From the NCBI GenBank assembly GCA_963995525.1, contig OZ023213.1, positions 46,003,013-46,067,012 of the forward strand: a DNA stretch of 64,000 bases. The letters run 5' to 3'. The stretch is from Escarpia spicata. Taxonomy: Eukaryota; Annelida; Polychaeta; Sabellida; Siboglinidae. Position 1 is the first letter of the stretch; every line of letters begins with the position of its first letter. Made by a program: the position numbers and the translations under genes. A model generated the notes under the pieces. The model had not been told where the DNA came from. It ran no database searches and worked only from the letters and a program-made list of their open reading frames with translations. This document shows positions 12,893 to 26,021 of this stretch, in pieces.

Positions 12893-13189
12893 TAGTGTAC
12901 TCAACCTATGAACTGCTGCAATTGACCATTTGCAATGCATTCTAATAGATTTTTTGAAGCATGTGACTGTAATTGGCAACTGTGATTGAACCGAGCTGGT
13001 TATCACTGACACAAGGCCAATGCTGGCAGCGGTGGGAGAATGGTAATGACTGTCTTAGTCATCACACACACGAGACCATCGCAGTCAAATCACAGATGAC
13101 AATGTCACAAAGACTGACCATTTCAGCAACATAATGACACCATCACAGACAGTTGATTATCACACAGAGTAAACAGACTTCATGTGGGA

Positions 13190-13435
13190 GGCTGGCTGAC
13201 TGTCAGTGTCATGACTCAGTGTCACAGTTGTCATGACTCCTCAGTACCGGTAGTCAGTATGACAGTTGACAACCAGTGTCATGACACTGTGACAGTTGAC
13301 AACCAGTATCATGAGTCTCATGACATGATGTGACACTTTACAACGTGTACCATAACTCAACAGGACAGTTGACAACCAGTGTTATAACTCAGTCTGAGAG
13401 TGGACAAGCATGGTCATGACTCAATGTGACATGTC
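13190..13435. repeat. Degenerate tandem repeat, about 30-bp unit
   Basis: Several imperfect copies of GACAGTTGACAACCAGTGTC followed by ATGACTCAGTGT, with insertions. The array is old and irregular. The flanks (12895-13189 and 13436-14231) show nothing recognisable. Confidence 0.6.
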
Positions 13436-14231
13436 TTCCTGCCTTTACTAATGTTTCTTGGTAATCCAAAGACAGCCGTGGCAAACCTAAAACATATTAT
13501 AGTAAGTCCTGGTGTAGCTTGGGCATCTTCCCTCTGTTACCTATATGACTGTTCATTTATTAGTAATGTTACCTGTGGGGTGAGATGTATACAAAAGTTG
13601 TGTACCTGTGTAATATTACTATTACATTTTTTAGATATAAATCAAACAAGAGTTCAAGTAATAAACTACATAATTGAAATTATATATTTTTGATTGACAA
13701 ACCATCAATGTATGCTACTGGTAATTAATATATATAAATCACATTCAAAATGACAGAGAATGGAAAACCAAATTATTTTTCTATTCAGGAATGAACATAA
13801 TCATTGCTACTGTACAACTTACAAGTCAACAACGTCCTGCAACCAATATACAGCCACTGTAGCCTCATGGTTATTTAACCTTTGTACAGGGTACACGTTA
13901 TGATTCTTCAGGAAATGCTAAAAATAGTAAATTGCCTGAGCATGTTTGCAGTCAAATATCTGGGGAGACAGGAGGTTTTGTTTTCAGTATCTGTTTCCAT
14001 GGTTACCCCCCAGACGATGAGAATCCGGCCACAAACATCACCTGGGCATTTTTATTATCTATACATTATTGATAAGATTTAGACTTACTGACACTAGTTG
14101 TTTGTGGTAAAATGACCATACATGTAATTAATTTTGATCTCAACTAGAGGTGGAATTTATTGTTTGGTTACTGGCGTTTATTGTATCTTGCCATCTTTAT
14201 GGCAGTCAATTTTCACTGAAAAAGATGTAAC

Positions 14232-15402
14232 AGTGTTCCAGCTAGGCCCTTTCCAAGGGGTGCTGTGCCTTGCCCTCAGTTTGATGCGCCCCGTGCCTTT
14301 TATTTTGCACCCTGTGCCTTTTTTGGGCGCCCTCCAAAGTGCCACCATCGCACTTGTCCTGCTGATCATCACCATCATGTCGTACAATTGCCATACTCGA
14401 TCTAACACGCCTTCTCGAGGTTACGCGAATAGGTCACGTGCATATGTCTTGACCAATCATAACGCTTGATCGAATCACATCGAAGCGTGCTATTTTGTTA
14501 AAATATGTTTACGGCGTATGAAAATGCCAACAAGAAAAAGAAAACTGGATCAACTTAAGAAAGCAGCGAAGGGCACAAAGACTTTGGCCAGTAGTTTTTC
14601 AGTTAGGTGAGTAAAAATAAATTGTCACGGTTAAAATCATCAACTGAAAGTGGTTGCTGTTTGCGGGTTTGTAATTTATATAGGTATTCTAAAATGTTGC
14701 CGTACATAATAAGAACAATCGTTTAAAAAAAAAACGGACAAACTCATCCATAACATATTCATATTCTGAATCTATACCATATATTTAATCAAATTTGTGC
14801 AAACAGATGTTTTGGAAAGTTGTTTTAAGTGAAATAATTACAATTTTTTAATAACGAAATTGCGTTACCGTGAAATGTTCTATTTATAACAGCACACATC
14901 TGAGTGTGGTTGATATATCATAATATAGTGTTATAATTCATTAATGTTAGTGACATTTATGACCGGCATCTTCATGGTTACTTATATTTTTCTTGTATGT
15001 TCATGGGGTTTTTGTCGCCTGCTGATTGGTCAGCCTGTTTACAACGATACAATCCAATAAACCACCTTGCAACCACCTAATGTCAGTGTGACTGTGTAGT
15101 ATTGCTACAATACACGACATTACAATGTCCTAAGAACTATGCTATTGACCAGTTACAATTTATTAATGTGAGTAGGGGTGTCTGGTACATATGACAGCCT
15201 TTTTTCCCTGGGCAATGCCGAGTAACTCAGCTAGTAGTAACTAGTAAATCAGATACTGCCAGGAGCTCGATTTCATAAAGATTGAGTTGATTATCAAAAA
15301 ATTTATTTCCATGATGTGCCCTCAAAAATGTCATTCCTGCGTACCAGTGCCTTCCATCTGCCATGTGCACCCTGTCCTTTTCAAAACCTAGCTGGAACAC
15401 TG
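14232..15402. mobile_element. hAT-like transposon relic with nested Helitron end
   Basis: The 16-bp ends CAGTGTTCCAGCTAGG (14232) and its exact reverse complement (ending 15402) are inverted, of the CAGTG... form typical of hAT elements. Flanking 8-bp target duplications are not clear. Inside, at about 14527-14613, a plus-strand exon-like reading MPTRKRKLDQLKKAAKG then TKTLASSFSV ends at a good donor (AG|GTGAGT), resembling the N-terminal start of hAT transposases. The rest of the transposase is gone. A Helitron-like 3' end (CTAG at 15231-15234) lies inside the right half. Confidence 0.6.
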
Positions 15403-18400
15403 CTGTAAGTTGAATACAATAATACAAACAATTAAATAGAGTGCATGCATAAACTTAACATGTAAGCTATGGCACCATTTCAAAATCTTCTTTTCGTGTA
15501 TGCCGATAAACATGCTTACAGTTATATATTATACATATAATACATATATATATATATATATATACATAGATTGTAAAAGATTAAGCTTAATTGGAAAATA
15601 ACCCAAAACGCCTGTATTTTAAACTATGTAAGCCATAATTTTAATACCTCAAGTTATTAATAAACAACCTAAAATATCAGGTGGCGGACGTACGTAACTT
15701 TACATATCAGACATGTCATGAAACGATCGCTCATGGGCACTAATTAATTTGGGAAGTAATTTTTCTAGAAGCATAAATAACAAGTTTTTGACGCAGAAGG
15801 TCTTACTTAAGAGAACACCAAACCTTTATGGACTAGAACACATTTCCTGCATATCTAATACATGAATCTTGCTGGTTCTCAAGTTAACTCTAATCAGGAT
15901 GTCATGGTCATATTGATCTTAATTTGTGTCCATGTTATGTACTACCGTTGAGATTAACTTCAGTTGCCATCTCTTGACCGTGAGGAATGTTATCCCGGCT
16001 TCGATAGCAGTTATGCATAGTTACCTCCTCCTTCAGAATGTAAGCATTTTGAATCAAAATTATGCATTTTAATTTTTAAGTCTGATGTCCCATTTTTGTG
16101 TACCAGTACTGTGTTTTTGCCCATATACACAACTATTATCTTAAAAATACAGAAACAAAGTATACATTTTCTTAATTTAAATAATATTAATTATAAAAGG
16201 CAACTTAATTATGTGCAATTATATTATAAACTTTTACTAGTGTGATTAAATCAGACAGCAATATTAAGAAAGAACAAATAATAATCATGTTATAGCATTT
16301 TATATTTAGCTTTAGAAAGCCATTTTCTTCACTAGTAATGTCTTAGAGGCACTGCATTACTTTTATTTTAGGGCCATGTTTTAAATGTATTCCACCTTAT
16401 CATTCAGTGAACTCTGCCTGAAGCTTTATATTGTAAAAACTGTTCTACCAAAATGGAACATGTGTATCTCCATCTTGTGAAGACAGTACAACATGAACAT
16501 TTGTATCGAGGTAATTTATAGTATATATATCTGGCCTTTTACTATTCGGTAACGTTACTGAGTGGCAGTTTCCCGTGATATTGTGTCTGTTTATTTTCCA
16601 TTCACGTACAACATTACGGCCATGTCGTCATCCACATCAAAGGTCACATAGCAAGGTCACATCCTAATTTGAATATATAAAGATTTGTTATTGACCAAGC
16701 AGCAATGCTAAAGCAGTCACGTGACCGTCTATTTTAACAGTAATTTAGGAGAGTTTTGTTTGACAATAACATTAGTTGCTGTTTCAATCAACCATTGACA
16801 TGCTTGAAATTATCAGCTCTTGACCGTTCATGTCTTCATGCCCACAAAATATTACATATGCAATGTTACCATCGCATCCAAGACTATTTATTTTGTACTA
16901 ACAACCAGTTAGGTTTTCTTGTGAATACGAGACAACATGCCCAATGTTGAGAACTTATAGAAAATACTATACTGTCATCACAGAATCGTAAACGTTTTTG
17001 TGAATCAATTTAAACCAACTACCCTAACCCTGTGGATACATTGTTTGCATAGCTTTATCTAGAGACCCGTCACCCATCTTTTGTATGGCCTGAGTTAATT
17101 CTGGATGGGGGATTCAAGCTGACGGGGCTGTGTCCTAGTGGTTGGGAAAATAAATGTTATTGACTCTCACTGTTATTCATGTGTCCATTATCAGGGTGCT
17201 TCAAACATCTGTCATACTTATGTATGCATGTAATACTGTATTCATAATTATGTAGTGTTTATGCACACTTGGACTGGATTGTATGTTTGGACGCACCGAC
17301 GTGCGTACCTACTAGGACATTTTTGGACTGGTAAAATGTGATCCTGCGTAAAGGCCTGAAAGCATGTGGATAATGTGGTAACTGTTCATTTTTACCAAGA
17401 TTAAACAAGACTGCAACATGTTGTGCACATCGTTTGAATGAGGAAGTTATTGCTGAATCAAACAAGTTGTCGGTGACTTGCCCAATAAAGTATTACATAA
17501 CTTAAGTAAACATGAGTTCCTAAACATATTTATTCTGCTAGCATTTAAACAGTGAGTTCATATCCTGCCACCATATATTACCTACTGGGAGAGGAATTGC
17601 CTGGTAGTTATTTATATCTGGTCTACACTGTCCTTTTGTTAAAGCTACTAAAAGCTCTCTAGGTGGCATAAGAACATTAATTTTCAACAAATATCTGACA
17701 TTTTGTCACAGACTTTTCACCAACCAGTGAGGGGATATTTTGTCAACCATATGTTTTATTATATAAATACATTTTGTACAATTTATTTGTCAGTTTTTGT
17801 TCCTGTTATGCAAGCTTGACATATGATACATTGTCATTCTTGGAGCTCACTGTTCTCAAGAAAAACACTAAGTTAAACAAATTATAGGTTTTATAAAGTC
17901 CCCCACTGCAAGACAACATTTCTGTTGGTAAAAAGTTCTTTGTCAAAATGTCACAGATTCCATGTACCTTCTGAAGAGATTATATCTATCGTATATAATA
18001 TATATATGTAATGAAATATATATATTTGAAGCTAATCAGTCCATTCAGCCATGTGCCATGAAAGTAAACCGACAGAATTCCACATAAAACACAAATTTTA
18101 CATACTATAATTATGTGTATTTGAAGTTATTAAAACTTAATAAATCAGTTATTGATTGTTTCCAAAGATAGAACATAGAAGGTAGTGTCTTAAAAATCAC
18201 ACCACATTATATAACATTTACTGTTAAAAATCTATATGATCCAATCTGCTATATCTGCCAGTCATTTCTCATATTAAAGTGAAATACCTGGTAACAGTAT
18301 TCTGCGAAAGTATTAGTTTTAAGGTAATGAATAATTTTAATTATAGTCCAGGTGAATAATTCTTATTCATACAGATCTTTCTTAGAATTGTATTTCCAGC

Positions 18401-19933
18401 CACAGTTTGAACTTGTAACAAAGAGTTGAACTATCCAATGTTCTCAACATTTCATAGTAAAATTGCGCCATTTTCTACTGTTGAAACCTATCAAACCATC
18501 TACTACTGAATTCTACTAGAAAACTTGCATCGGGAACTTTGACAAATATAACTTTTAATCATACTGACAGACAGCAAAAACAGTACACCAATTTGCTGTC
18601 AGAGTGTAATTATCAGTAACAAATTTTTTGTATCTAGTTTTAGCTTGTAATGTTTTACGCTTCCCAGGCTTATACATTTTAATCTTCACAGACTTGCTAG
18701 AATTATATAGTTTGATACATATCTCATGTAGTACTGTAATTTTACAATGAACTACTCTGTCATCAATCTTTTATCCAGTCTGTCTCTAGATGTCCAAATA
18801 AGCAGCATGACTGTAATAGCCTAGTCCAGACGCTACTATTTTTACCCATAATCAAAGTGAGCTGACTTAATTCAATAGTCTGTATGTGAATCTATCAATG
18901 ACATTCTAGTTTACTTGTTCGGTCAACTTTATCAGGCAATATCTAGCTGAGCAGATACAGCATCTGTTAAATTGTTAGACTCACTCGGCTTATATGATTC
19001 GACAAACAAGTACCAGCAACAGTAGCAGCCAGTGCATATAAGCCGTACTCGTACAGTACTAATAACACAGACAGCTTCAAAAAGGATAAAAAACATGCCA
19101 GCTCAAAATCAATACAAAGTGATTGCACTAATGTACTGATATGTAATTTTGATAAATTCAAGGATGTCTACTCTCCAGAGTGGGAATTGAAAACAGAAAT
19201 AAATTTGTTGTACATAAATAAATTTGTTGTAAATTAAAGTTGCCTCTCAATTTTATTTCTTTGATGTTGGTGGTAGACTGTATCATACAAATTTATACCA
19301 ATAGTAAACAAATTCTTTAGAAATGCATTTTAAAAACTTGGTTTTGCATACATATCTTATAGAATACAATGTATTTTCTGCAGTCGTTTAATAATTATGA
19401 TCATATTTTCCAAAAATGGTGGAGAGATGGAGGAAGAAAGATGAAGGATGTGTGCAATCACAGAGGAGAGGACTAATGAAGGTTGCTTTATGTTGTATAT
19501 TCAATCATAACTAATAGTGTGGGACAAATGCATCAATACTAGCAATACATTAGCACTGCCCAGAGAGCAGTAACCATGTCAAGAGTTGCTAGGCCTGTAG
19601 GCATACTGCTCAAACATTTCAGTGACCACTAGTCAGCTCTGCCCATTGACTGACCAATGAATGCTCTTAGATGCTGGTCTTGCAAATGAGATGGTCAGTG
19701 TCCATCAGGGTAGAAAGACTCTTCTTAAAAACTGTTGACTTACAACAAGCGAAATGTTTCACCGACATCAAATCAAATTTATTTATACACCATGTCTACT
19801 TAAAAACAGATTCAGTGGTTTACCAAAAAAAAAAAAACACTATGTAAGTAGTCATGTGGTTTTATTATTTGTAAACATGAGTGAATATATATATATGGCA
19901 TGTTGATCTAGGTGGCAATTATGTGAAATTTGT
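15403..19933. other. 4.5 kb AT-rich non-coding stretch
   Basis: I see no gene, no exon with matching splice sites, and no transposon ends apart from a (TA)n tract at about 15541-15566. A segment at 17050-17120 (GCATAGCTTTATCTAGAGA onward) recurs inverted at about 56990-57040 in BUD23 intron 4, so a dispersed repeat is present there. Confidence 0.45.
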
Positions 19934-20448
19934 TCTATATTATAATACAGTTTGTTCTCTGTTTGTGTGCGCACCCACATCTCCATTAGCTTTGCATGTA
20001 TCGGGCTGAAATTTTGCATGTGATCTACCGGCCGATTGAGATGCTTCGTAGATGTTGACATTTTCAAAATGCGTCCGGGGGGTGGAGAACTTGGGGAGCT
20101 CAATATTTCAAAAGGCTGTAAGTGGAGTTTTTATGTTTTTCCATTTCTGTATCATCGTAAAGATAATTATGCCATTTACAAATATGTCGCTGGATGTATG
20201 CAGAAATTTTGAATAGTTTTTAAGTTACTGACTTTTGAAAATCCTAAGTGCTTAACATGCACCAGGTCTACTTTTTGTTGGTCACGTCCGCACGGTTACA
20301 AGTAGCACCCTCTTTTGCATTTTATATATTTCCTACATATGGAGCTGTGTCATTTTATTATTTAGTATCGAAATTATCGCCCGTCAAGTTAGTGTGTTAT
20401 AAACAGTGAGTGTCAAAAGTTATATTGGATAACTAGGAATACGACATA
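19934..20448 (+). mobile_element. Helitron 5' portion (older copy)
   Basis: Begins TCTATATTATAATACAG with a following GTTTGTGTGCGCACCCACAT, closely matching the start of the next element (20449). The internal text TGTATCGGG-TGAAATTT is also shared. No separate 3' terminus is seen before 20449, so this is either a truncated older copy or the outer part of a nested pair. Confidence 0.5.
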
Positions 20449-20722
20449 TCTACATTATAATACTGTTCGTTGTTTGTTTGTGTACCCACATTTGTATGTA
20501 TCGGGATGAAATTTCAACCCAGCATCCGCTGTTGCTGGTTACGTCAGTTATTCAAGTGAGCGACTTAGATTTCGATTTCTGGCAAAAGGTTGTCCTAACA
20601 ACTAGGCCAGTGACCAGTTACCATTTATTAATGCGAGTAGGCCGGAAACATTTGGGGTGGGTTTGGGGTGTCTGGTACATATGACTCCCTTTTTTCCGGG
20701 CAACGCTGTGTAACTCAGCTAG
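20449..20722 (+). mobile_element. Non-autonomous Helitron, 274 bp
   Basis: The element starts TCTACATTATAATACTGTTC, ends CTCAGCTAG, and is flanked by A (20448) and T (20723), the A/T target of Helitrons, with no target duplication or inverted ends. Just before the 3' CTAG is a GC-rich imperfect hairpin CCGGGCAACGCTGTGTAAC, as in Helitron termini. The same 3' end (from TGGTACATATGA through CTAGT) recurs at 15186-15235. No Rep/helicase is encoded. Confidence 0.7.
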
Positions 20723-22019
20723 TTACATATAAAATGGAAAAAACCAAGACTATTTTCAAAAGTATCTACACTTTGGTCGTAGAGATTCTGATAATACCTA
20801 CAGAGAAACATGTAGCATAAGGCTGAATAATCCGACTGTAGCTAAATTACTTACTTATAAATATATGCATGCAATATATTGTTACGGCTGTAATTTACGA
20901 TGTACAATGTACACTCAAACCAGGATGTTACACAATCAGTAAAAATAACCACCAGGATTATTAATTAGGAAGTATGTTCTCTAGTAGCCAGAAATAGAGT
21001 TTTGTTTCATTTTATTGTGCAATCTACATCTGTGCAGCCATCAACAAAGTGACTGGAAAAATACTGCAAGCAATATTATACTTATAGCACACGTTTCATG
21101 TGCTTAATAAAACTAGACACACATTGCCATATTTTTGTTGAATTTTGTACTCGTGTGACTAAACGGAAATGTATCTGTGCCATGAGTCCAAGATTAGCCC
21201 AGCACATACAGACTGACTAGTCTGCATATAACTGACCAACATGTCCATACCATCACGAACTCAGATTTTATTCATTTCACAAAATTGCTACGCACTGATT
21301 CAGCAGTAGCCACAACAAGACTTTTCCTCTGACCCACTCTAACCATGTCACCGCAATTTTGTTGTTGTAATAATTTTTTTTTAATCGGGCCAAACTGGTC
21401 ATACAAAACCCCAGACGCGAATTCTGTCGAGTTTAAACCAGCCAAACTATGATCAGTTTTAAGGCTGATAAATACAAGACTTGCAGAAAAAGCACAACAG
21501 TGTGTCACCAGCTGAAAAGCATGACTGCTGTCTCTTTCGGATAACAGCATCCTTCAGTAATAGATCCTAGTTACTTTGTCACAGTGCTGTGGTCCTTTAC
21601 AAATGCTAGCTCATTTCTTACTTCTCCAGTACAGGTAGATGCAGTCTCCAAGACTCAGAAGCCTCTTACTGTCTCACTAGCCAAGAACATTGAATGGATG
21701 TGGCAGGGCTTTCAATATCAAACCTCCCACCTGTTTTTTGGACCAACCTTCAACCACTTGGCAGCTTTGGAGTCAACTTCACATCAATTTTAGGCCAATA
21801 TCCTACCTCCCAATATTGTTAACTACGGCCAGTCTCCCATCTCCTGCTTAATCCCTCAACAGTTATATAATTCATACATCACTAGTATGGTGAATAGAAT
21901 ATATATTTGACATTTAAAAGGTTTCAGTCAATTAATAAGGTCACAACAGATCATGTTGTTCTCTGCACTTCCACATGCATACATGTATAGAATATATTTG
22001 GTACAACATACTGAGTTTA
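20723..22019. other. Non-coding stretch
   Basis: No gene recognised. A minus open frame at 21272-21550 (92 residues) has no motif I know and no flanking splice evidence. Confidence 0.4.
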
Positions 22020-22205
22020 CCCTGTGAAACAGTTCCCTTGAACAAGGCCCGCAACACTTGAACATGGTCCCTTGAACAAGGTCCACAACATTGTCCTTTG
22101 AACAAGCACCATGACACAGTCCCCTCAAACAAGGACCATGACATGGTCCCCTTGAACTAGGACTGTGAAATGGTTCCCTTAAACACAGACCTTGAACAAA
22201 GGGTT
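22020..22205. repeat. Degenerate tandem repeat, about 35-bp unit
   Basis: About five imperfect copies built on CCCTTGAACAAGG-TCC and ATGACATGGT. Open frames on the minus strand (CSKDNVV, GTMF repeats) are by-products. Confidence 0.6.
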
Positions 22206-24606
22206 TAAGGTCTACTGCACTACAGACAGCAATCCCTGGTTCACATGAATGGGGACATGTTAATATTCACATCTCCACTGGTGGCAATGTAAATGTTTGC
22301 CAATGCAACAAACTTGTTAAACTAGGATATATATATAAATATTTATTACTGCATTATTTATTAAAGTTGCTGGGGAAATGTGCCACTTTCTATAAACCTT
22401 CTCTCCAAGATATTCAATGTACAAGATGTGCCTCATAAAATGTCAATAACAAGGTGATTCTGCCTAGATGACAATGAAGACTCCACATACGGCGGGGATC
22501 CAAATGTTACCGCAACATTTATCATCTGCTCCCAAACACCCACACCTCTCTACGTTACTTATTGTTTGTAAATATGCAAATTTCCCTCTCCGAATGCATT
22601 TGTTAAAGTAAAAAAAATTCTTTCAAAATAAGTAGCATTTCATTCATCGGCAGACCATAAACCTTAAAATAAAACAGAGACATGGACCTGTCAGTGATGT
22701 TTTATGCCAACAATGCATGGACTGTTACAAGACCCTACTGTAGTGTCATGCGTGCTGGGTTTGTAAGTAGCAGGCAATGTTTCTGTAATCATGATTAATC
22801 TCTTAATTTAAACATGAATAAGTTATGAGCTAACGTTACTGGAGCAGAACTAGGTTACTGGCGGACAAGAATGAGATAGCTTGTACCAAAGGGTGATTTA
22901 ACCACCGCAGCCTTAATGGTAGGGTTATTCACCCTGTGGAACTGTCACACTTTACATTCTAGACTAACTAACTCATAAGAGTGATGCTAAAATATAGCTG
23001 TGGATACATACAACCCAACTATACAGATAAACTGTACTTTGTCCTACTTAACTGTTGCATGCACAAAATTATTACACATAAACTTTTATAATGCCTTTGT
23101 TTCATAAATTTGACATAGTTCCGCCATGTTCAGTTGTTCTTGCTCTGACCTCATTCTTGTGGTGTTAGGAAAACCACCGAATTATAAATCAGTCATGCTT
23201 AACAAATGCTTTGAACTCTGATATTTACATAGAAATGTTTGACTCATGTCTGTACTGATCACAGATATTGTTACTGATAAAAATAGTGCTCTGAGCTTGA
23301 AGTGGCACACTGGGTGGTGTTACATAACAGTGCATATTTGTAAACATCCACTCCTTCTCACAACATTAAGCCCATCCCTTCAGGGTGATACAATGTAACT
23401 TTTAAAGGCCCGCCCCTTAGAGGTGAAACAGAAATGTAATAGAATATTAAAAGATTACGATATTAACAGAAATATATTCTTCAAAATTTGAAAGAAAGAC
23501 CGTATAGGAAAAAAATTAGTATTACTGTTATAAACTTATAACTTGGTATTGTTACAATCAGAATCCTTGCAGACTAGATACAGAAAGATCCAATTACCAC
23601 AAAGGTTGGTAACTGGCTGGAACAAGTGATCCCCCACTTCTGTAAATGCTGGTGGTATGACTGTGTTTCAAACAAATAGACAGGGTGGGGCCTTGAATGA
23701 ATGAAAAGTGGCCAGACTCTCCTGATAAGCCAGTAGCTTCTTGGTTGACTTCTCATCTGGGATCTGTGGCTTTAGATGACACACTTGTTAAGTATAAAGA
23801 GGTGGGTCAAAGCCAGGACAATGATACAGTGTCATTTATCACACGACCACCCCCACTTGCATTATCCACCCATTCCCAAATGCGGGATAATCTCAGCTTA
23901 TCGCCCACATCCTCTCGGTAGATCCACCTGTTTCTACTGTTAAACAGCAGAGTCCTGGCATCACACATCTGTTGCGACACCTTAAACACTCACCTAAGTA
24001 ATTGCATTTGTACTCATGAACCTTATAAACATCTTAGAGTTTCAGTGAACACTGGCCAAGCACTGCTCACCCACTAAACTGATATTGTAGGTGTTGATTG
24101 AGCAGACAGACACGTCCTTTTTATTTTATTATGGCCAAGTATTTTTAGTAGAGTGTGGGAGTTGGTCTATTAATTAAATCTTTTTTGGGTCCAATCGTGC
24201 AATAATAGCTCTTGGATGTAAATGTATAGTCAGGTCGGTTTTATCGTAATATCTAATTGCTTGATTGCCAAAATGTATTTAATAAAGCACAATTGTTTTC
24301 TAATTTTAATGATTCATGATGAATCACATATTTATGTGTTACTGCATGAAGGCAATCTAACGAGTGAATTTTTACATGAAAATAATACACAAATGACGTG
24401 AATATATGTGTTTTTGATGTACTCTCAAAGTAAATGCTCTTAGTTCTACATGGCATTTTCCTGACAGGCACTGACAAGTATCACTTAGTCTCAAAGCTGT
24501 CCAAAATAACACCACCCTCACTCTTTTAGATATATATATACCCCCGGTATTTACCATTTATAGTAGAACTCTATTACATATAGGCATTTGAAATGGTTTG
24601 ATTTCA
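22206..24606. other. Non-coding stretch
   Basis: No gene or repeat recognised across 2.4 kb. Short open frames at 23574-23989 and 24253-24557 lack motif or splice support. Confidence 0.4.
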
Positions 24607-25200
24607 ACAGGTGTTCAAACTGTCACCACTAGCACTGCTACAGTGACCAGCAACTCAGACTGTCACCACTAACAACTCAGACTGTCACCACTAACACTGT
24701 TCCTGTGCCCAGCAACTCAGACTGTCAACACTAACACTGTTCCTGTGACCAGCAACTCAGATTGTCACCACTAGCACTGCTACAGTGACCAGCAACTCAG
24801 ACTGTCACCACTAACACTGTTCATGTGCCCAGCAACTCAGACTGTCAACACTAACACTGTTCCTGTGACCAGCAACTCAGACTGTCACCACTAGCACTGC
24901 TCCGGTGACCAGCAACTCAGACTGCCACCACTAACACTGCTCCAGTAACCAGCAACTCAGACTGTCAACACTAACACTGTTCCTGTGACCAGCAACTCAG
25001 ATTGTCACCACTAGCACTGCTACAGTGACCAGCAACTCAGACTGTCACCACTAACACTGTTCATGTGCCCAGCAACTCAGACTGTCAACACTAACATTGT
25101 TCCTGTGACCAGCAACTCAGACTGTCACCACTAGCACTGCTCCGGTGACCAGCAACTCAGACTGCCACCACTAACACTGCTCCAGTAACCAGCAACTCAG
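24607..25200. repeat. 40-bp minisatellite with 240-bp higher-order repeat
   Basis: The basic unit is ACCAGCAACTCAGACTGTCA then CCACTAACACTGTTCCTGTG (40 bp), about 15 copies. Bases 24721-24960 and 24961-25200 are a direct duplication of six units (240 bp) that differ at one base by eye (C at 24857, T at 25097), while neighbouring 40-mers differ more. That is a recent block duplication on top of an older array. Confidence 0.9.
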
Positions 25201-26021
25201 AAAATCCCTGCCTGTAGTGCCCAAACGACCATCAATCTAACTCAAGGTCACACATAAATACCTGACCAGCAGGGTACTTATCAGGTGTAACCCCCCAACA
25301 TGATGAACTATGTGTTGTGTTGACACTGGTCACTTAAGTTGCCAGGGAGAGTTGTCACACTGCTGACCTGCTTACATTCCTAGACCAAACAAAGCTGACA
25401 CTGTCACCAGAAACTGCATAAAACTACTCAGTCACGGGTTGCCACCTCATGTGCTAAAACGTCTTTTTCTGATTTACTGACGGCTCATCTTAAACCATTT
25501 TAAGTTTTTATAGGTGACATGACATTCTAAAAATATTGTATTACACAAAAACATGTTTACTGACTGAAGCCAAGGTTAGGTAACAACTTTGACAGGTACA
25601 TAAACTCACCCTGACAGCTAAACTCACAACAGTCCATAACATATTAGTCTGACTGCTGATACTTGAAAATTTACAATTTACCTGTGGGGATTTAACAAAC
25701 TTATAGTAAAATTACCGATCAATAAATGTATTATTTATTGTGATACTGATTCTGTCGGATTTTTGGCAAAAAATAATAACACAAAATCTGTTTATTTTTT
25801 TATATGAGCATCTTATGGAAATTACTTAAAACTGTTATCTTTAAAATATCTTTTGAAACTTCAAGCAAGCGGATTACAGCCTCGGAAAAACAGATGTGTA
25901 TACAATATGCACTGTGTTTGCATTAGACGAGGGTTATCACAAATACATTCACTCTTTACGTGGTGACATTGATGCTTCAGTGGACATGTTAATCTAAACA
26001 GCCAATAAAGAAAAGACAAAC
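25201..26021. other. Syntaxin intron 2, visible proximal part
   Basis: Directly downstream (minus sense) of syntaxin exon 2. No exon 3 candidate was seen here or anywhere to position 1. Confidence 0.5.

Noticed and set aside
13436..14100. Possible exons with short open frames
   Set aside because: No acceptor/donor pair with matching phase or conserved residues could be supported.
21272..21550. 92-codon minus frame as a gene
   Set aside because: No recognisable motif, no splice context and surrounding sequence non-coding.
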